NCBI GenBank assembly: GCA_030435675.1
Contig: CM059621.1
Coordinates: forward strand, 10,540,001 to 10,604,000
Reading direction: 5' to 3'
Origin: Steinernema hermaphroditum
Taxonomy: Eukaryota; Nematoda; Chromadorea; Rhabditida; Steinernematidae
Length of the DNA: 64,000 nucleotides
Made by a program: the position numbers and the translations under genes. The notes below the pieces were generated by a model that saw only the letters and a program-made list of their open reading frames with translations, had not been told where the DNA came from and ran no database searches. Positions 57,742 to 64,000 of this stretch are shown in pieces; positions within the stretch are counted from its first letter, which is position 1; each line of letters begins with the position of its first letter.

Positions 57742-60449
57742 ATGTTCTTCCTCCTTGTGGTCGCCGTTTTCGGGGTGTTTCTCTTCTGGAGACACAGAAG
57801 GGAGCAACTGAAGGTGCAGGACTACAGGTCCAAAGCCGTGCTCATCACAGGATGCGATTCAGGTTTGCCCCCTCTATGCCTCCTTCTCGAATCGTTTCCG
57901 GTCAGGTTTTGGCAGGATGTTCGCCCTGAAGTGTCTCGCGGAGGGAATGCCCGTCTTCACCGCCTTCTTGACCGAGGCTGTGAGGGAGAGCTCCTGCGCA
58001 CGAAATCCGCAGTTTTAGGGTAGAATCGACTTGGTGGACAGTGCGAAGCTTCTTCCCGGCCGTCTGCACGCCTTCCAGATGGATGTGACGAGCGCGGAGA
58101 GCGTCAAGAAAGGGAAAAACTTCGTCGAGGAGCAGTCCCAGCCCTATAAAGGTACTAGCGTATCCATGCGTGACCACCCACCACCAGCACACTCTAGGCC
58201 TGTTCGGCATCGTGAACAACGCCGGCGTGGCAAGTAACACGGCACTCGACGACTGGCTGACCCTCGAGGACTACCAACGAGTGGTCGAGGTGAACACCTT
58301 CGGCGCGATCCGCGTCACACAGACCTTCAAGGATCTCGTGAAGAGAACGAGGTAGGTCCCGACCTTCTCAAGAAGGTAAGCTGTTCCTCCAGAGGACGGA
58401 TCGTGACGACGGCGAGCATCTGCGGTCGCATCGGACTCCCCGGAATGGGTCCCTATGCCGTCTCCAAACACGCCATCGAGGGGTACTGCGACGTCATTAG
58501 GTACGTCTACGTATTCAGTCTAGTGGTACTTCTCAATCAATCAATGTCCCATTGATACTCGGCCCTTTACATATTTATACGAGTGGCACCATACAAATCC
58601 ACCAGACAGACTACAGACAGACACTTCAGTATGTGTCTGCTGGCTGCAGACAATGGGGATCATTTTATAAAACAGACCTGTCTGAAGTCGGTCGGTCTCC
58701 CATCGTTTCGCACATCCTCACACTGTCAACGCTTTCTTTCTGAGCTGGACGTTTAGTGACGCTCTACATCTTATCAGTTCCGAATTAAGTGTTGTGATTT
58801 AGCCATATGTATGTCTTATGACGTACATTGCTGGATTTCAAATTTGATTTCCGAGTGAAACACTTCCACAGAGCAAAGGAAAATGGAAATATATATTACC
58901 AGCAGACTGTCAGGGTTCCTTATGCACATTTCGAATGCTCACTATTATGAACACATGAACGTTTCTTTCTGTTTGACCTTTATAGTTGATCTGACTCCTC
59001 GCGAGAAGTCCTTAGAGTCACGAAAGCGAATCGTACTTACAAGGGAACGGTCAATCATGCAACTCTAAGATCGGCGCGAGACTATTGGCAAACGGGAGGT
59101 CTAGGTGGGTGTATTAACTGTGTAAAATATTAGGTGCCCTCGCTCAGATACCAGCGAGAAAAAGAGGTTTAAATTTGTGGGTAGCGGAGTATATACGAGT
59201 ATGGCGGCACAAAACGCCCTTGTCGATGTGGCGCAGTGGATAAGTCATCTGCCTTCCATGTCAGGCCATGTTCTAGGAGGTCACGGGTTCGAACCCCCGA
59301 CCCAATCTTTCTTTTTCATTCAACTTCAAAATGTTTGAAAGGTGAAGGGAAACATTTTTTACGCAAAAATAACTAGACACAGTAGTGCTCATTAATAGCA
59401 AATTGCCTTACGGCGTTGTAGAACCTTAATGACACGCTGAATGTTGCGCTGAATATAGCACTGGCGAGTTGTAGGGTCTGTTAAGAGCACGATAATTACC
59501 TTTCAAACATTGTGAAGTTGAATGAAAAAGTAAGATTGGGTCGGGGGTTCGAACCCGTGACCTCCTAGAACATGGCCTGACATGGAAGGCAGATGACTTA
59601 TCCACTGCGCCACATCGACAAGGGCGTTTTGTGCCGCCATACTCGTATATACTCCGCTACCCACAAATTTAAACCTCTTTTTCTCGCTGGTATCTGAGCG
59701 AGGGCACCTAATATTTTACACAGTTAATACACCCACCTAGACCTCCCGTTTGCCAATAGTCTCGCGCCGATCTTAGAGTTGCATGATTGACCGTTCCCTT
59801 GTTAGTGCTTATGACATCCATCAGCCCCACCAATTTTCTATCCACTCCGAGTTAAATCACGTCCACAAAAATTTGTCAAAGTTCGTTCAAAAAACAAATC
59901 GGCGTCACAAAGCGAGTGCGTCACGATCAGAAAATGACTAGTTGAATGCAGAAACGAGCTGGCGAACTTCGGAGTTAAAGTGAGCATCGTGGAGCCGGGT
60001 TTCTTCCGCACGCCGATGACCGACTCTCGAAGGGTGACCGCGCAGATCGGACGGGTTTGGGAGAAGACGACTCCGAAGATCCGCGAGGAGTACGGTGACA
60101 AGTTCTTCAGGAGCTGTAAGTTCGTCTTCTGCGTGTTGGGACCCAGAAGCTGGTTTAGTCCAGGAAAGAGCAGGTGAGATGATGGAGAGGATCTCTTCCC
60201 ACCGTCCTGAAGAGGTCGTCGATGCCTACTTCCACGCGCTCACGGCCCTCCACCCTCGCGGACGATACCACGTCGGCTGGGATGCTCTTCTTCTGTACGT
60301 TCCGATCCGACTGGATCGATTCCGACGCTGTTTTCAGGTTCATTCCTCTCTCGTTTCTTCCTGCAGAGGTGCAGACCTTCTTGATCACTTCCGTGCAGAA
60401 GCTGCAGAAGTTCCCGACCCCCGCAGCCATCGAAGGGGAGCAGATATAA
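57742..60449 (+). CDS. Membrane-anchored short-chain dehydrogenase (retinol/17-beta-hydroxysteroid dehydrogenase type)
   Basis: An NAD(P)-dependent oxidoreductase of the SDR9C (RDH/HSD17B6-like) group, which oxidises retinol or hydroxysteroids at the ER membrane. Eight exons sum to an intact 333-residue frame. An N-terminal membrane helix (MFFLLVVAVFGVFLFW) precedes the Rossmann motif TGCDSGFG. Further family blocks are MDVTSAES, NNAGVAS, VEVNTFGAIRVTQTF, the catalytic Ser region IVTTASICGR, YAVSKHAIEGY with Tyr and Lys, and VSIVEPGFFRTPM. The end LLLFIPLSFLPAEVQTFL is the usual C-terminal hydrophobic segment. Seven introns are present: six are 39-46 nt and one (58501-59951) is 1451 nt because it contains foldback element FB5. 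The exon junction around it (AG/A) keeps the frame exactly. The substrate cannot be told from the sequence. Confidence 0.94.
59223..59308 (+). repeat. tRNA-like unit, left arm of FB5
   Basis: A box TGGCGCAGTGG (59229-59239) and B box GGTTCGAACCC (59286-59296) are followed by a T-rich tract (TCTTTCTTTTT). The spacing of 46 nt between the boxes is long, like a tRNA with an extra arm. The acceptor and T stems do not pair properly, so it is tRNA-derived rather than a functional tRNA. Confidence 0.75.
59533..59618 (-). repeat. tRNA-like unit, right arm of FB5
   Basis: This is the inverted copy of the unit at 59223-59308, with the same boxes on the minus strand. Both units point toward the centre of the palindrome, so pol III transcripts from them would converge. 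Confidence 0.75.
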
Positions 60450-63400
60450 CCAATTTATTTATGTATCCATTGCATACATCGCATAAAAAAGTTCCGTTCT
60501 CAGTTCCTGAATCCACTAAAAGAAATTTGAGAGTGACTCAAAAGAGCAAAGACAACCTCGACTTTCGTATTTCCCTAAAACACGACAGTGCTGCATTGTG
60601 AAGATCAAAAGCCCTAATTTTGACTGTCAATAAGTCACCGAGGAGAGGCTTCAACTTAGAGCTGCAATCATATTTGGTATTTCCACGATACCACTCTTCT
60701 AAACCAACTTTTTGCAATGTCTTCCGAGGACCTAGAGTGTCCAATTTCCGAAGACTTCTAGTATTCTGTTTATGTCTGTTTGCATTTTTTACAACTTTAG
60801 GAAAGCAAAGGATCCACTGCGTCTTGCCTCCCACCATGACCATCTCTTAATTTGTACTCAAAACTTAAACTCAATTGCTTTCCGCGTCGAAACATCTACT
60901 GTGAACCTCTTTACTGCTAGTATCCATTGGAAGTGAGTCAAAAGAGCGAAGAACGCGGCGACGAGAACTGGGAAAAACAACCTCGGAAGGCGGAAGTGTT
61001 TGCGCGTTTCCTTCACAAAAGCCATCAGCAGTAAGTGAGGTTAGAGGAATGTCAGGCTGGCTGAAAGGATTTCGATATGAAAGTAAATACGGAACAAGAT
61101 GATGAGCGAGCCACAAAACAGTTACAGTATTCGCTTGTTCAAAAGCAGATGTTTTATCTTTAGCTCGCCTCTACCTCACAGACATGCGGGCCAGACATGA
61201 ACCAGAAATAGCGATCGAACAAACAAATTAACGTTGCCACCAAAATAGAGTCCAAAACAAATCTGTGGACGTCACAAATCTTTGCTTGAGTATGGACGCC
61301 AGTTCAGTACCAATCTCAGCGCAGAAACCGGTTGTTTTGGGTGCACAGATATGCAACAGGTGCACGATAAGGTCAAACGCTTTAATTTTTACGTTTTTCT
61401 CTTCTGTCGATAGCTTACACACGAACCTGATACGGTGTGGAACAAAAAATCCCTAAACAGACACTTCGCTTTTTGTCTTTTAGCTGACACATTTCACAAA
61501 GGTTTAGAGATTGGACTTGTTTGTTGCATTTGTCTAGCAGACAGACATCGAAGCGTCTGTCTGTGAACGTCGACTACGACCGTAGATTCTGTTTGTTCAG
61601 TTGCTTCGACTTCGTGGAACAGAAGTACCGTTTGATGAGTACTGTGTACCAAATTATGCCTTCTGTTCCCTTATTTCCCGTAATCCATTAAGCGCTTAGT
61701 CACTACATCACATCATAAACAATGACGTCGTTTCCCTATTTTCTTACGGAGATGACGAAGCATTCTGTTTGTTCAGTTGCTTCGACTTCGTGGAACAGAA
61801 GTACCGTTTGATGAGCGCTGGATCTAAGTCACCGCAGAAGCTACACTCTACATGCCATCAGATGTGTCTTACCCGGCGCTTTTCTAATCTCAGAAAAGTA
61901 GGAAAATCCATGGTGAATCTAGAGATTTGTGGAGATTTAGTATCGTGCTAGGAAGTAGTCACCGAATGGCGTCATAATCTGGCACCTTTCATGGTAAACT
62001 AGAAACGCAGGACCATGGCTTGCTTTCTTAACATCTCTTGAACGAAAGTCAGTGAACGCGAATTGGGAACAATTCGAAATCAAATTGTATCTTCGCTGAC
62101 GACACCACTTCTTCCACTTCCAAACCGTTAAGAATATAACCAAGAACGTCGAAGAAGTCAAGGTTCTAAAGTCCAGAAGTTTGCACTTTGAGGGAATTCG
62201 TCGCGTGACGCAATCTGCGTCTTGCAGAGGTGGCGGAAGTGGTTTCGACTATACAGTTCGTTTCCAACGTCCCACAGGATTCATAAAGAAATGTTGCTTT
62301 TAAATAAGAGGATTCTTTGACTTTCCTATCTTCTCAATCCTTTGAATGAACTGAGTCAACCTTCTAGTCCCGAAATCCATGTGAACCGAACTCCAGCTCA
62401 ATTCATTCATGAGCTGAAAATTTGAGCTTTCAATTCCAATCACTCGCTGACATTGAACGGAATAAGGTAGGACCTGTTAGGAAACTATGCAGAAAGAGCA
62501 CTGAGCACACAGTCTTGGTGTCTTTAGGCACGCTTCTTGGCTCGAGTGCTGTGCTAAAGTCATCATTGTGTCCAAAATATCGTGTCTTCGATTCTCCGAC
62601 TACGGTAGCGGTGTTTATGCCTTTTTACGGAAATAAGCCGGCCCGTGACGCAATCTGTTTTGTGGTCAGGATTGCACGGTCGGCGGAAGCAATTTGCGTC
62701 ATCGAACGGCCAAAACATCCCATTTCTTATTCTACGTAAGCGATGAGACATTGAGAAGATAATAGATTATGCGGGCATACGGTAGCTTCCACAAAAGAAG
62801 ATGAGTCAGCTAGGACGTCCGAACACACGAGCCGTTTATTCATGTACACGGGGAGCAAAGAATCGCGGCTCTGAATGATTAATGCCTCTTCTGGTGCTGC
62901 TTACGTAACGGAGACACCTAAATGTCAAGAGACGCTGAAACATTCTCATAATGGAATTCCTGAACATATCCACTTTGTCTTCATGAGGTGGTTAGGCAGT
63001 GCGGACGGCACCGAATGTCACCTCAGATGGTCGCCTCTGGGCGCCATCAATCGAGTCACGTTTTACTTTGTGTCCACTACTTTTTGGCTAGACGGCCATT
63101 CGAATCGCCAATTTGTGGAAGTAGAAAGTGCTTTGGTTCTGTTCGGGGGAGTGATGTTTGACAGAAAAACCATTCCGTGTTGGCCTCGGAGGGCACAACT
63201 GAATGTATTGGTTCTAGGCCTGCACAGAACGTCACAAAATCGTGGAGTCTGCTTTTCTGTTGTGGTGGCGATCGTCTTCTTTGTGTCCAAAACACACAAA
63301 GGGTTAAATGACAAGGTTAGGCAGAGGAAGTGGTGAAGACTCGGACTCTGACCTTTCATGCCAAGAACTGATCGGATCTCAATTGTTACCCTTTGTTCCA

Positions 63401-64000
63401 AAATCACTAAACATGCGCTCAAGCGAGAAAATTCGTAAAAATCGGCTCAATAGTACCTCACGTTTGGTTGTTTTTTCTAAACAGGCCGGCGATCTATAGT
63501 CTTTCTGAAAATCTAAGACACGTGATACGGAGTGGAGCCTGACTACATTATTTGGAAATAGAGGCCAAACGAGGAAAAAATAGCCAAAAGTTCACAAAAG
63601 GTACGACCACTGGATACCAAATGTTTTCATTTTTGATCCCCAGAAAGGTTCTTCCGTAATATTTTTGTACAGAGCGCGTACTGTTCTTGATTAGCTCTGT
63701 CTGATCACCTGTGCTGTTCCACGAAGTACGATGCTTTTGAACAACACCTAGATACTTGACGAAGAGGTCGCAAACCGAGCCTCAAAATACTTTCATTCTG
63801 AGGGAATTTTGTGTGATTTGGAGTGAAGGGCAAGCCGCAGATTGGCGTCAAATTGCCAGCTACCGTCCAAAAAGTAGGACTGGAGGACGCAGATCTGTTC
63901 CCATTTCTGCGAACCTTCGAAATATCGAGTTCACCTCACGTCAAGAACACGTTATGGCCACAAAAAATCAGCTGTCCGCAGGCCGTTGAACGTGAACAGA
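60450..64000. other. Right end of the window, no supported gene
   Basis: Frames at 62422-62739 and 62875-63336 (153 codons, ATG start) show no domain and no splice structure that I trust. An exact 54-bp direct repeat is present. GTGACGCAATCTG occurs at about 62207 and 62645, hinting at a degraded repeat. A gene with unfamiliar sequence cannot be excluded. Confidence 0.35.
61586..61815. repeat. 54-bp exact direct repeat
   Basis: The segments 61586-61639 and 61762-61815 are identical over 54 bases, starting ATTCTGTTTGTTCAGTTGCT, and 176 bp apart start to start. Sequence outside the copies is unrelated. It could be a local duplication or a target-flanking trace. Confidence 0.85.

Larger units (their letters stand above)
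59039..59802. mobile_element. Foldback element FB5 within the dehydrogenase intron, with tRNA-like units in both arms
   Basis: Arms about 59039-59345 and 59498-59802 are nearly perfect inverted copies, starting ACAAGGGAACGGTCAATCAT. The flanks TCGTACTT (59031-59038) and TAGTGCTT (59803-59810) agree at six of eight positions, so an aged 8-bp target duplication of hAT type is possible. Each arm contains the same tRNA-like sequence. No transposase frame is present. Arm identity is high, which suggests recent insertion or arm homogenisation. Confidence 0.9.

Noticed and set aside
59223..59618. Pair of functional Ser/Leu-type tRNA genes
   Set aside because: The acceptor and T stems mismatch, and the two copies are simply the arms of a palindrome.
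62875..63336. 153-codon ATG frame
   Set aside because: No domain, signal peptide, membrane pattern or splice context; overlapping frames on the other strand are equally long.
1..64000. CRISPR arrays, prophage, bacterial operons
   Set aside because: The spliced gene structure shows eukaryotic nuclear DNA, and no regularly spaced repeats were seen.

Overview
The window is eukaryotic nuclear DNA and most probably from a nematode. Genes are built from many small exons separated by very short GT..AG introns (mostly 38-60 nt). One gene is a seven-transmembrane receptor fused to a globin, an architecture I know from nematode GLB-33. Insulin-like and neuropeptide precursors, a ZW10 kinetochore protein and a TTLL glutamylase also fit an animal. 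I cannot name the genus. For eight of the larger genes I summed the predicted exons by hand and each gave an intact reading frame (PARP2, SURF1, MGAT1, GLB-33-like, Tribbles, TTLL, SDR, cytochrome b5), which supports those models strongly.

Layout. 0.7-2.6 kb: the 3' part of an unrecognised gene and an F-box gene, both minus. 4.7-6.4 kb: MGAT1 (Golgi N-glycan enzyme, minus). 6.9-8.1 kb: SURF1 (cytochrome oxidase assembly, plus), converging on 8.2-10.9 kb: the GPCR-globin fusion (minus). 10.9-15.2 kb: no gene seen. 15.2-18.5 kb: a small membrane protein and ZW10 (minus). 18.7-22.1 kb: a nest of four foldback (long inverted repeat) elements plus tRNA-derived sequence. 23.1-26.0 kb: a small basic protein (minus) divergent from a Tribbles pseudokinase (plus). 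26.7-28.5 kb: a small two-helix membrane protein (plus) converging on an allatostatin C/somatostatin-like neuropeptide precursor (minus). 29.7-31.6 kb: tail-anchored cytochrome b5 (minus), divergent from 32.8-35.5 kb: a PARP2 carrying two N-terminal WWE domains (plus). 38.5-39.0 kb: an insulin-like peptide (minus). 39.0-51.0 kb: a 12 kb stretch without a recognisable gene. 51.0-53.0 kb: an unrecognised multi-exon gene (plus). 53.4-55.9 kb: a TTLL-family polyglutamylase with a lipidation-type N-terminus (minus). 57.7-60.4 kb: a membrane-anchored short-chain dehydrogenase/retinol dehydrogenase (plus). 60.5-64 kb: nothing assignable.

The genes do not form one pathway; this reads as an ordinary gene-mixed chromosome segment. 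The points of most interest are (1) the tandem-WWE PARP2, (2) the GPCR-globin chimera, (3) foldback elements, some carrying tRNA-like pol III promoters, which are the whole reason for the only two introns above 1 kb, and (4) the short cyclic neuropeptide and the cysteine-rich insulin-like precursor.
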